DNA from: Chlamydiales bacterium | GTDB lineage: Bacteria; Chlamydiota; Chlamydiia; Chlamydiales; JAJFMA01 | DNA: 64,000 bases | NCBI GenBank assembly: GCA_030679955.1 | Contig: JAUXSF010000035.1 | Span: 33,943 to 97,942, forward strand | Direction: 5' to 3' | Shown here: in pieces, positions 28,712-36,849 of the stretch | How positions within the stretch are numbered: position 1 is the stretch's first letter | Layout: each line of letters opens with the position of its first letter | The notes under the pieces: generated by a model | Database searches by the model: none | What the model saw: the letters and a program-made list of their open reading frames with translations, nothing else | What the model was told of the DNA's origin: nothing | Position numbers and translations under genes: made by a program

Positions 28712-28830
28712 AGGGACAAGAGACCTTAGGGACGAAAGAGACAATAGGGACGAAGGATGAAAATCTTTTAGGTCCTTTTTCCCAAAGTCCCTAAGGTCCC
28801 TTTCGTCCCTAAGGTCTCTTGTCTCTTGTC
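28712..28830. repeat. GGACCTTAGGGAC-type palindromic repeat, copy 3
   Basis: The left arm GAGACCTTAGGGACGAAAG reappears inverted on the right as TTTCGTCCCTAAGGTCTC, with additional partial units. It lies between divergent tamA and hemL, and its right edge overlaps the -35 box of the hemL promoter. Confidence 0.85.
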
Positions 28831-28854
28831 AAGATTGGCTTTGACGACTAAACT
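28826..28854 (+). promoter_or_regulatory. Promoter of hemL
   Basis: TTGTCA (28826-28831) and TAAACT (28849-28854) are separated by 17 bases. The -35 element is formed by the edge of the adjacent palindromic repeat. Confidence 0.65.
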
Positions 28855-28885
28855 GCACGCAGTTAATCAGCAAGGAGATCCACGA

Positions 28886-30205
28886 ATGACAATAACTTTG
28901 GTAGAGACACAAAACAGACCAAAATCCGCTGACCTATATAAACGCTTATGCGAGGTAATTCCGAGCGGCGTGGGATCTCCGACGCGAGCCTTTAAGTATG
29001 TGACTGAGGAGCCAATGGTAGTAAGCCGTGGTCATGCAGACATGATCTATGATGTCGATGGCAATGCCTTTATCGATTACCACATGTCTTGGGGAGCGTT
29101 GATTAATGGTCATGCGCACCCAACTATTGTAGAGGCGCTACAGAAACGAATCGTCGATGGCACGAGCTATGGCCTATGCTGTGCACTAGAGGAAGAGCTT
29201 GCCCGTAAAATAACGCAAAATGTGCCGTCCGTCGAGCAAGTACGCTTTGTCGCTAGTGGCACCGAAGCAACGATGACGGCTTTACGTGTAGCCCGTGGAT
29301 ATACAGGGCGTGATTATGTTGTAAAGTTCACTGGCAATTACCATGGTCATGCGGACTTTCTACTGGTGCGCGGTGGTTCGGCAATGGTTGGAAACACCCC
29401 CTGCGCTAGCTCAGCGGGTGTTCCGGCGGATAGCGTTAAGTGGACACTTTGCCTGCCTTACAACGATATTGAGACCGCCAGAGAGGTTCTGCGCAGTCCT
29501 GAATATCGTGACAAAATTGCTGCGGTTATCGTGGAACCTATCGCTGGGAACATGGGAACTGTTCCAGGTAGTAAAGAGTTCCTAACAATGTTGCGCGAAG
29601 AAACAGAGAAAAATGGCTCGCTACTGATATTCGATGAAGTGATCTCCGGCTTCCGCGTTGGTTTAGGTGGCGCACAGGCTCTTTATGGTATAAGCCCTGA
29701 CCTAACCTGCTTTGCTAAGGTTATGTCCGGCGGAACTCAAGCGGCTGCATTTGGCGGTGCTAAGAAGATCATGCAGGTGTTGGCTCCTAGCGGTGCCGTT
29801 TATCAAGCGGGTACTTTCTCCGGCAATCCTCTGTCGATGGAGGCTGGTATTCAGACTCTTAACTTGTTAGAGCAACCTGGGGTCTTTGAGCTATTAGAGC
29901 AGAAGGCAGCGAATTTGCTAGATCCTATCCAGGAATGCTTTAAGGCCAAAAATGCACCAGCCTGTGTGCAGCGTGTGGGTTCAATGTTCACCTTTTTCTT
30001 TGGTGCGACGTCAATTAGTAGCATGGAAGAAGCACAAAAATGCGACGATGCGTTATTTAAGAAGTTCTTTAGCTTTCTATTTGAGCACGGTATTTTGGTG
30101 GCTCCTGCGCATTATGAAGCTTCGTTTATTAGCACAGTACACAGCGATGAACATCTAAATTATACTCGGGACGTGATTCTGGAGTTTATTGAACACACTT
30201 TTTAA
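28886..30205 (+). CDS. hemL: Glutamate-1-semialdehyde 2,1-aminomutase
   Basis: HemL converts glutamate-1-semialdehyde to 5-aminolevulinate, the haem precursor, with pyridoxal phosphate. The 439-residue product has the family segments IPSGVGSPTRAF, NYHGHADFLLVRGGS, LLIFDEVISGFR and the PLP lysine K278 in FAKVMSGG. The ATG at 28886 is preceded by AAGGAG and is preferred over a frame extension from 28826. Length is normal. It ends 7 bases before the start of nfeD. Confidence 0.95.
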   Translation: MTITLVETQNRPKSADLYKRLCEVIPSGVGSPTRAFKYVTEEPMVVSRGHADMIYDVDGNAFIDYHMSWGALINGHAHPTIVEALQKRIVDGTSYGLCCALEEELARKITQNVPSVEQVRFVASGTEATMTALRVARGYTGRDYVVKFTGNYHGHADFLLVRGGSAMVGNTPCASSAGVPADSVKWTLCLPYNDIETAREVLRSPEYRDKIAAVIVEPIAGNMGTVPGSKEFLTMLREETEKNGSLLIFDEVISGFRVGLGGAQALYGISPDLTCFAKVMSGGTQAAAFGGAKKIMQVLAPSGAVYQAGTFSGNPLSMEAGIQTLNLLEQPGVFELLEQKAANLLDPIQECFKAKNAPACVQRVGSMFTFFFGATSISSMEEAQKCDDALFKKFFSFLFEHGILVAPAHYEASFISTVHSDEHLNYTRDVILEFIEHTF

Positions 30206-30212
30206 GGGGTCT

Positions 30213-32420
30213 ATGCGCCTGATATATTGGCTTTTTGTTTGCGTTTTCGCCTTTGGGGCATGCGATGCACCTGCGGCTACATTGATTCGCATCCAAGGCT
30301 ATGTGGGGGCAGACCAGCTGGCTTTGATTCAGGGTAAGATTGATCAGGCGCCAGCTACAGAGCCATTAGTTCTGGATATCAATTCCACTTCAGGAGACTT
30401 GGTAGAGGTTTTGAAATTTGCTCAGAATCTCTACGAGCGCAAGCGGCAAAATAGCCGGCCTGTTGTAGCGTACCTTTCGACTCAGGTATTGGGTCCTGCT
30501 GCGATCCTGCCATTCTTGGCGGATGAGATAATAACCACCCCTTACATCTCTTGGGGGGCGATTCCACAGCAATCGGAATCTTCGGTCGCTTTAAATGTTT
30601 TGCGCAACCAAGTTGTTAGTTTGATCAATCCCAGCAATCCCAAAGCTGAAATGTTACGCATGTTAGCGCGAGCGATGGTTGACACATCGGTTTTTGTTGT
30701 TAAGGATGGCGGCAACTGGAAGGTTGTGACGGATCTTCCCGCAGAAGCTGTGGTGATCTCTCAAAAGGGCGAAACCTTGGTCTTAAGCCATGACCAGCTT
30801 GATCAGCTGGACATTGTGCAGCGCTTTATGACAGAGGCCGAGCTCTTTGATGTGTATGCAATTAAGGAAAAGGCTGAGGAGCAGGCGGCTGGCCCCAGTC
30901 CTTTGATGACGCGTTTAGCTGAACATATCAAGTTTGTTCCCGACGTTCCGCAGACCATAGGGCGTATCCTAATCGACGACCGCACCTCTGGCATTACGCA
31001 AGGCACATGGCTCTATGTTAAAAGCGCTTTGGATCACTACAAAAAGACCAAGCCAACCTTTATTATTTTGGAGCTGAATACCCCAGGTGGAGTGGTATAT
31101 AGCTCGCAGTTGATATCTGATGCGTTGAAGGAGATGGATACGCAATATGGCATCCCTGTTGTGGCATATATTAATAACTGGGCCATTTCAGCGGGCGCTA
31201 TGCTAGCCTATTCCTGTCGCTTTATTGTGATTGCCAAAGATGCTGCTATGGGAGCTGCCGAGCCGATCCTCCAAACCAACGAAGGGACTGCACCCGCGTC
31301 TGAAAAGGTTAATTCTGCATTGCGTGCAGATTTTGCTAATCGCGCGCAATTTTTTGGTCGTAACCCTTTGATTGCCGAAGCAATGGTAGACAAGGATATC
31401 ATTCTGGTGCAGCGTCACGGCAAAGTCATGCGCTTGGATAATGAGGATCAGATTCGCAAGGGTGGCGATGATCCAGATGTGATGATTAGTTCCAAGGGTA
31501 AGCTGCTTACATTAAATGCAGAAGAGTTAATGAAATTTGGCGTGGCCGATATGTTGATACCTCCAACGGCGACACCTCCAATTACCGACGAAGAATTATG
31601 GGAAAGCAAATGGCCTGCTAACAAAGTGGCGATTTTTCATCAGCCATTTTTCGACAAGTTCTCCAATGACACGATAGATGCTTTCACACCGGATTGGCGT
31701 ATAAGCTTTTTCACCTTACTGACACATCCCATGGTTTCCTCGCTGCTCTTTATGGGCATGTTTCTGGGTTTCTATATAGAGATGAGCCATCCTGGCTTTG
31801 GCCTTCCTGGCGGCATCGCTTTGTGTTGCTTATTGTTAATCTTGCTGTCTAGCTTTGCCCTCGAGGCTGCTAGTTGGCTAGAGGCTATCATTGTCATTGC
31901 GGGTTTGATTCTGGTGGCTGTAGAGGTCTTTGTATTGCCGACCTTTGGCGTGGCTGGCTTTATCGGCATCGCTTTGGTTGTCGGCGGACTATTCTCTTTA
32001 GTGCTGCCGGCGTTAAGCGATATCAGTTTTGATTACGACACGAATACGCTCAATTCGGCCGGAGAGATCTTTGCCGAACGATTGGTATATTTATGCGGAG
32101 CTCTGATTCTAGCATTGGTTATAGCCGCATTGCTTGGGCGTTACGTGATGCCTCGATTCGCCAATATGAATCGTTTGGTGTCAAAGGGCGATCAGACAGG
32201 TTATATCGCTGGACCAGACCCCAAAAAACTGCCTCAGACAGGTGCTAGAGGTGTCGTTGCGGCTACATTGCGTCCTTCTGGTAAGATTACTATTAATGAC
32301 ACACTTTACGATGCTGTCAGCAGTGGAGGTTTTATCGAGAGGGGCACGGAGATCCGCGTCTTAAAGTTGGATGGCAGCAAGATTGTTGTTGTCTCAACGG
32401 AAGAGGAGGACATGTCATAA
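30213..32420 (+). CDS. Long-form NfeD membrane serine protease with a duplicated ClpP-like domain
   Basis: The 735-residue product has a signal peptide (residues 1-26), a ClpP-like protease domain with serine S326 in AISAGAM and candidate lysine K365, four membrane helices around residues 500-640 and a C-terminal NfeD OB-fold. Unusually, the first about 240 residues look like a second ClpP-like unit in which the serine position is G94 (VLGPAAIL) and no lysine matches, so it is probably inactive. The start at 30213 follows AAGGGG. Long NfeD proteases pair with stomatin/flotillin-like proteins, and floA lies two genes downstream. The stop overlaps the next start by one base. Confidence 0.9.
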   Translation: MRLIYWLFVCVFAFGACDAPAATLIRIQGYVGADQLALIQGKIDQAPATEPLVLDINSTSGDLVEVLKFAQNLYERKRQNSRPVVAYLSTQVLGPAAILPFLADEIITTPYISWGAIPQQSESSVALNVLRNQVVSLINPSNPKAEMLRMLARAMVDTSVFVVKDGGNWKVVTDLPAEAVVISQKGETLVLSHDQLDQLDIVQRFMTEAELFDVYAIKEKAEEQAAGPSPLMTRLAEHIKFVPDVPQTIGRILIDDRTSGITQGTWLYVKSALDHYKKTKPTFIILELNTPGGVVYSSQLISDALKEMDTQYGIPVVAYINNWAISAGAMLAYSCRFIVIAKDAAMGAAEPILQTNEGTAPASEKVNSALRADFANRAQFFGRNPLIAEAMVDKDIILVQRHGKVMRLDNEDQIRKGGDDPDVMISSKGKLLTLNAEELMKFGVADMLIPPTATPPITDEELWESKWPANKVAIFHQPFFDKFSNDTIDAFTPDWRISFFTLLTHPMVSSLLFMGMFLGFYIEMSHPGFGLPGGIALCCLLLILLSSFALEAASWLEAIIVIAGLILVAVEVFVLPTFGVAGFIGIALVVGGLFSLVLPALSDISFDYDTNTLNSAGEIFAERLVYLCGALILALVIAALLGRYVMPRFANMNRLVSKGDQTGYIAGPDPKKLPQTGARGVVAATLRPSGKITINDTLYDAVSSGGFIERGTEIRVLKLDGSKIVVVSTEEEDMS

Positions 32421-32896
32421 TGCCTTGGATTTTGCTGGTTGTTGGTTTGCTATTAATCTTTGTCGAGTTTTACCTTCCTGGAGCGGTTTTGGGAACGATA
32501 GGAGCTATCATGCTCCTGGCCAGTATCGTCACTTTCGCTCAAGAAGCTAACTCCGTAGCTGCTGTGCTAGGGTTTATCCTATTGGTGGGATTATCGATCG
32601 CCTATCTGATCCATTTTACCCTTCAGCGTATTCGAAAGACATCGAAGGAAGGGACCATTTATCTTGAGAGCGATCAAGAGGGCTATATGGCCTCCGAATT
32701 TGCCAAGGGCACGATCGGCAAGGAAGGCGTTGCAGCGTCGGATCTAAAGCCTTCTGGACATATATATGTAGAGGGTATTGAATACCAAGCCATGGCCGAG
32801 TCTGGCTATATCACTAAAGGGACTCGCATAGAAGTGATTGGTGGTAGGGGCGCAAATTTGATTGTTAAATCTGTGAAAAAGGAAGCGAAATCATGA
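32420..32896 (+). CDS. Short NfeD-family membrane protein
   Basis: The 158-residue product has about three membrane helices followed by an NfeD OB-fold ([20 protein letters not shown] ... GTRIEVIGG). It repeats the C-terminal part of the preceding long NfeD protein. It overlaps the upstream gene by one base and floA by four, so the three are translationally coupled. Short NfeD proteins are partners of flotillin-like FloA. Confidence 0.9.
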   Translation: MPWILLVVGLLLIFVEFYLPGAVLGTIGAIMLLASIVTFAQEANSVAAVLGFILLVGLSIAYLIHFTLQRIRKTSKEGTIYLESDQEGYMASEFAKGTIGKEGVAASDLKPSGHIYVEGIEYQAMAESGYITKGTRIEVIGGRGANLIVKSVKKEAKS

Positions 32897-33933
32897 GTGG
32901 GTTCTTTGTTGCGGCCGAGGTTGGGCCAGAGGTTTATGTCTTTATTGTCGTGCTGGCGATTGTCGGCTTGGTGATGCTAAGCATTATCGGCAAGTTTATC
33001 GCTCTTTGGTTTCAGGCATTTGTGTCTGGTACACCGATTTCCTTGTTTAACATCATTGGGATGAGTCTGCGTAAGATTCCACCAAAAATCATCGTCAATG
33101 CGCGTATCGTTTCCTACAAAGCGGGCCTTAAGGGCATCTCTGTCTCGGATCTTGAGACGCACTTTTTAGCTGGTGGCCGCGTTCAGAACGTTGTCGAAGC
33201 AATGATCGCTGCGGATAAGGCAAACATTCCGGTTGATTGGCGACAAGCGACCGCTATTGACTTGGCGGGTCGTGACCTTAAGGAAGCGGTACAGACATCG
33301 GTCTATCCTAAAGTTATTGATTGCCCCGGACCAAATCCAAATGAGTTTATCGCAGCAGTGTCTAAGAACGGTGTGCAGCTACTCTGTCGCGCCCGCGTGA
33401 CGGTGCGCACGAATATTGCGCAGTTAGTTGGTGGTGCTACGGAAGAAACGATCATCGCTCGTGTTGGCGAGGGTATTGTTAGCGCTATTGGTAGCTCTGA
33501 CACTCACTTAGACGTTCTAGAATCCCCACAGCGTATCTCTAAGCTTGTGTTAGAAAAGGGATTGGATGCTTCTACTGCCTTTGAAATCCTATCCATTGAC
33601 ATCGCAGACATTAATGTGGGCGAGAACATCGGTGCCCGCCTGGAAGCAGACAAAGCGGAATCACAAAAGCGTGTAGCACAAGCGAAGGCCGAAGAACGCC
33701 GTGCGATGGCTGTGGCTGTCGAGCAGGAGAACAAAGCTAAAGTTAAGGAAATGGAAGCTAAGTTAGTCGATGCCCGCGCACTGATTCCAAAAGCTATCGC
33801 CAAGGCATTTGAAGATGGCAACCTAGGTATTATGGACTACATGCGTATTCAGAATATTCAGTCGGATACCGATATGCGCAATTCATTGTCCAGAGGCGAG
33901 GAAGGCTCAAAAGGCGAAACTGGTACAACATAA
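32893..33933 (+). CDS. floA: Flotillin-like protein FloA
   Basis: The 346-residue product matches FloA (YqfA): an N-terminal membrane hairpin (about residues 12-48), a PHB/SPFH-like core ([15 protein letters not shown] ... [16 protein letters not shown]) and an alanine/glutamate-rich coiled coil ([20 protein letters not shown]). FloA proteins assemble into membrane foci that organise protein complexes. Its coupling to two NfeD proteins is the usual context. Confidence 0.94.
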   Translation: MSGFFVAAEVGPEVYVFIVVLAIVGLVMLSIIGKFIALWFQAFVSGTPISLFNIIGMSLRKIPPKIIVNARIVSYKAGLKGISVSDLETHFLAGGRVQNVVEAMIAADKANIPVDWRQATAIDLAGRDLKEAVQTSVYPKVIDCPGPNPNEFIAAVSKNGVQLLCRARVTVRTNIAQLVGGATEETIIARVGEGIVSAIGSSDTHLDVLESPQRISKLVLEKGLDASTAFEILSIDIADINVGENIGARLEADKAESQKRVAQAKAEERRAMAVAVEQENKAKVKEMEAKLVDARALIPKAIAKAFEDGNLGIMDYMRIQNIQSDTDMRNSLSRGEEGSKGETGTT

Positions 33934-33940
33934 GTAGGCT

Positions 33941-34579
33941 ATGAGCTTTATTGAATTTATCGGTTTTGTTATCTCCATGGCGGCACTCATCTGGCTCTCG
34001 GTTAAACGAGGGATAGAGGAGCGCCGCCGCCAAAGTAATCCTGAAGCCTACGCAAGCGAACGCGAGCAAGAGCAGCAGAGGTACCACGAGCTATTGAAGT
34101 CTCTGGATTTGCCAATTCCAGAGGAATTATTGGAGGCGGAGCATAAAACCGGTCAGAGCTCCCACAGACAAAAAAAGCAACAGCAACAGATCAAGCAGCA
34201 GCCAAAGGCGCAGGGCCAGCAATCGGCGGCTAAGGCTTGGAAAGCTCCAGAGACAAAGCGAACGGTACGTGACTATAAGTTCCGTGCTCCTTTGGATACA
34301 CGTAGGCAGGCTTCGCGTATTGAGAACCGACGCCTCAACAATGCTATCGAAGCACGCCAAAACCGTTTTAGGACGACAGTTGTCAGTAAGTCCCTACAGC
34401 CGGAAGAGGGTGTGGTCGATCCCTACTCGCTTGAAGAGGCGTCACAAGCGACTCGCTCACAGGACATTTTTGCTCAGTTGAAAGATCCTATTCAGATGGT
34501 CGTTTTTCATGAGCTTATGAGTAAGCCTAAAGCTCTGCAGAAGGTTGGTAGGCTGCAAGGTTTGCCCTGGGAAGGTTAG
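33941..34579 (+). CDS. Single-span membrane protein of unknown function
   Basis: The 212-residue product begins with one membrane helix (residues about 5-22), then a strongly basic KRGIEERRR stretch, a coiled-coil or disordered region rich in Q and K (about residues 70-100) and a conserved-looking C-terminus (FAQLKDPIQMVVFHELMSK). It begins 7 bases after floA and ends 6 bases before yggS, so it is in the same operon. I do not recognise the family; an adaptor tied to the FloA/NfeD complex is a possible role by context only. Confidence 0.8.
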   Translation: MSFIEFIGFVISMAALIWLSVKRGIEERRRQSNPEAYASEREQEQQRYHELLKSLDLPIPEELLEAEHKTGQSSHRQKKQQQQIKQQPKAQGQQSAAKAWKAPETKRTVRDYKFRAPLDTRRQASRIENRRLNNAIEARQNRFRTTVVSKSLQPEEGVVDPYSLEEASQATRSQDIFAQLKDPIQMVVFHELMSKPKALQKVGRLQGLPWEG

Positions 34580-34585
34580 CATTAA

Positions 34586-35257
34586 ATGCATCACTATCAT
34601 CAAGTCAAAGAAACCGTATCGTTAGCTGCCAGTAAATGTGGACGCAATCCAGCAGATATCACACTTCTAGCTGTATCTAAGAACCATCCGTTCTCTGTAA
34701 TTCAAGAAGTGCATGGAGCTGGATGCTGCGATTTTGGTGAAAATCGTGTACTAGAGGCGCTGTCAAAAATCGACGTCGCTCCAACAGATATTCGGTGGCA
34801 TCTGATCGGTACATTACAAAAGAACAAAATCAATAAGATCCTTGGCAAATTCGCTTTGGTGCATTCCATAGATACGCCTGAGCTAGCCGAAGCGTTATCT
34901 GCTGCCAGTGTTCGTGCAGGTCTGGTGACTTCTGTGCTACTGCAAGTCAACACTAGTGGTGAGGAGTCCAAGCAAGGCCTAAGCGAAAGTGAGTGGTTGA
35001 AAGACATGGCTCAAGTGATAAGTCTAGAAGGGCTTAGTGTTGAAGGTTTGATGACAATGGCGCCTTTTGTAGATGACCAAAATGTGGTGCGGCATTGCTT
35101 TAGAAAGCTCCGCGAGTTCAAGTCGTTGGTGGAAAGAGAATTCGAAGTGCATTTGCCGCATCTATCAATGGGCATGTCGCAGGATTACCAAATTGCGATT
35201 GAAGAGGGCGCTACCATCATTCGCATCGGCACCGCCATTTTCGGCGAGCGAGGATAG
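34586..35257 (+). CDS. yggS: YggS-family PLP homeostasis protein
   Basis: The 223-residue product is a single-domain fold-III PLP-binding protein. It shows LLAVSKNHPF with the probable PLP lysine K32, FGENRV, WHLIGTLQKNKI, LLQVNTSGEESKQGL and the C-terminal LSMGMSQDYQIAIEEGATIIRIGTAIFG region (broken here by a comma only for length: LSMGMSQDYQIAIEEG, then IRIGTAIFG). These proteins bind pyridoxal phosphate and control its cellular balance; no enzyme activity is known. It is the last gene of the nfeD-floA operon. Confidence 0.95.
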   Translation: MHHYHQVKETVSLAASKCGRNPADITLLAVSKNHPFSVIQEVHGAGCCDFGENRVLEALSKIDVAPTDIRWHLIGTLQKNKINKILGKFALVHSIDTPELAEALSAASVRAGLVTSVLLQVNTSGEESKQGLSESEWLKDMAQVISLEGLSVEGLMTMAPFVDDQNVVRHCFRKLREFKSLVEREFEVHLPHLSMGMSQDYQIAIEEGATIIRIGTAIFGERG

Positions 35258-35262
35258 GGGAT

Positions 35263-35330
35263 CTTAACGCAAAGGCGCAGAGGCGCAAAGAAGGCGAGTT
35301 TCTTTGCGGCTCTGCGCCTTTGCGTTAAAG
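35263..35330. repeat. Palindromic repeat, TTAACGCAAAG family, copy 4
   Basis: CTTAACGCAAAGGCGCAG pairs with CTGCGCCTTTGCGTTAAAG, with inner AGGCGCAAAGAA units opposite TTCTTTGCGG. It lies between the convergent yggS and symporter genes and could terminate both. Confidence 0.9.
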
Positions 35331-35338
35331 TTCTTTCC

Positions 35339-36622
35339 TTACTTGCCAGCGCCTGTGGCTAACAAAGCTGTTACTTCGGTGCCTTCTGGCACTGTTTCGC
35401 TAACTTCGCTATTCACCATTGTTGTGACGCAGCAATCGGACCACACGTTGATAGCACTCTCTAGCATATCTATAAACGAGTAGAACGGCAGAATCACACC
35501 CAGAATATTCAGAGGCACGTCCATCGCCACCAAAAAGGCTGTGGAGACGAAGTAACATCCCATAGGGATACCAGCGTTACCTAACGCGGCCACTGTGGCA
35601 ATTAGGACCCACACGCACATTTCAGCCATGGTATATTGTACGCCATTGATCATGGATACGAATAAGACCGTTGTCAGGATGAATGCTGCGCAGCCGTTCA
35701 TGTTGATGGTTGTGCACAGAGGAAGGCTAAAGTTAGCAACCTTTGGTTTTACACCACCACGCTCCTGAACGCACTTAATGGCCATTGGCAGCGCTCCAGC
35801 TGACGACTTAGCGAAAAACGCTACTGACAGAGCTGGGAACACCGCTTTAAAGGTTTTCACTGGCGAAATGCCCTTGCTACGCAACAATATGGGCAAGACA
35901 ACCAGCGCCTGAATCACGTTGGCTAGCACGACACAGAGTAGGTAAAAGGCTAAGCTCTTAAATTCCATGCCATCGCGTAGATCGCGAAAGAATAGTGTGA
36001 TAAACGCCCAAATTGCCACCGGCATTAGACTGACGACGAAGGTGGTAATTTTCATAATCGCAGCATATAAGGCGGCGAAGAAGCCATGCAATGTTGCACG
36101 GTTTTCTGTGGGTAGCGTTAGAATTGCTAGGCTTAAGGCCATGGCGATGAACAGAACGCCTACCACATTGTTATTCAGGAATGGTTGCACAATGTTTGAT
36201 GGGATCATTTGGATGAGGTAGCTGCCATAGCTAGCCTGGTCAGTGGCCGCTTCTACTACTATCCCTGTGGTATGCGTGTAGGCGCTAACAGGATCAATCA
36301 CCAAAAAGATCACCAAAGCCAGACTCGCAGCAATTACTGTAGTCAGCAGGGTGTACTTCAATACCTTCGTGCCCATGATCTTAATTTCATCCAGGCTTTT
36401 CATCCCCGACGCGGTAGCGACAATGGATAAAAAGATGATCGGCAAGCTTACCAACTTTAATAAGTTGATAAATAGCTCGGATACCAAGGAAGCGAAGGAA
36501 AGAAGAGGTGAGTAGCTACACAAACCGGTACAGATGCCGAGCACTACTGCAAGGGCCATAAATTTGTTGGTATTGGAGTGTGTTCCAGTACTGCAGCAGG
36601 TAGTTTTTGTATTGCTCGTCAT
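35339..36622 (-). CDS. Dicarboxylate/amino acid:cation symporter (DAACS family)
   Basis: The 427-residue product has about eight membrane helices plus re-entrant loops of the GltP/GltT type. Visible family landmarks include SAGALPMAIKCV (serine-rich hairpin 1 region), LCTTINMNGCAAF (the NMDGT-like motif of helix 7) and GNAGIPMGCYFVSTAFL (hairpin 2). Family members import glutamate, aspartate or C4-dicarboxylates with Na+ or H+. AAAGGAAAGG precedes the ATG. Substrate cannot be fixed, since the usual NMDGT is NMNGC here. Confidence 0.9.
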   Translation of the reverse strand: MTSNTKTTCCSTGTHSNTNKFMALAVVLGICTGLCSYSPLLSFASLVSELFINLLKLVSLPIIFLSIVATASGMKSLDEIKIMGTKVLKYTLLTTVIAASLALVIFLVIDPVSAYTHTTGIVVEAATDQASYGSYLIQMIPSNIVQPFLNNNVVGVLFIAMALSLAILTLPTENRATLHGFFAALYAAIMKITTFVVSLMPVAIWAFITLFFRDLRDGMEFKSLAFYLLCVVLANVIQALVVLPILLRSKGISPVKTFKAVFPALSVAFFAKSSAGALPMAIKCVQERGGVKPKVANFSLPLCTTINMNGCAAFILTTVLFVSMINGVQYTMAEMCVWVLIATVAALGNAGIPMGCYFVSTAFLVAMDVPLNILGVILPFYSFIDMLESAINVWSDCCVTTMVNSEVSETVPEGTEVTALLATGAGK

Positions 36623-36849
36623 CGAACCTTTCCTTTAAGGGTTAAGTGGAAATGTCAAAATAACCAAAGGTCACTAATTTGTAAACCGTGTGGCAGCATA
36701 AAATGTATTATTTAGCCGCGCATGCAAATGACCATGGCTTGGTGATTTTCAGGATTTTGAAACAATTTAATTATTAGTTATAGATTAAAAATATCCATTA
36801 ACTGATTATAGATATTTTTAAATTAAAGTCAATATATAAGTAATTACAA

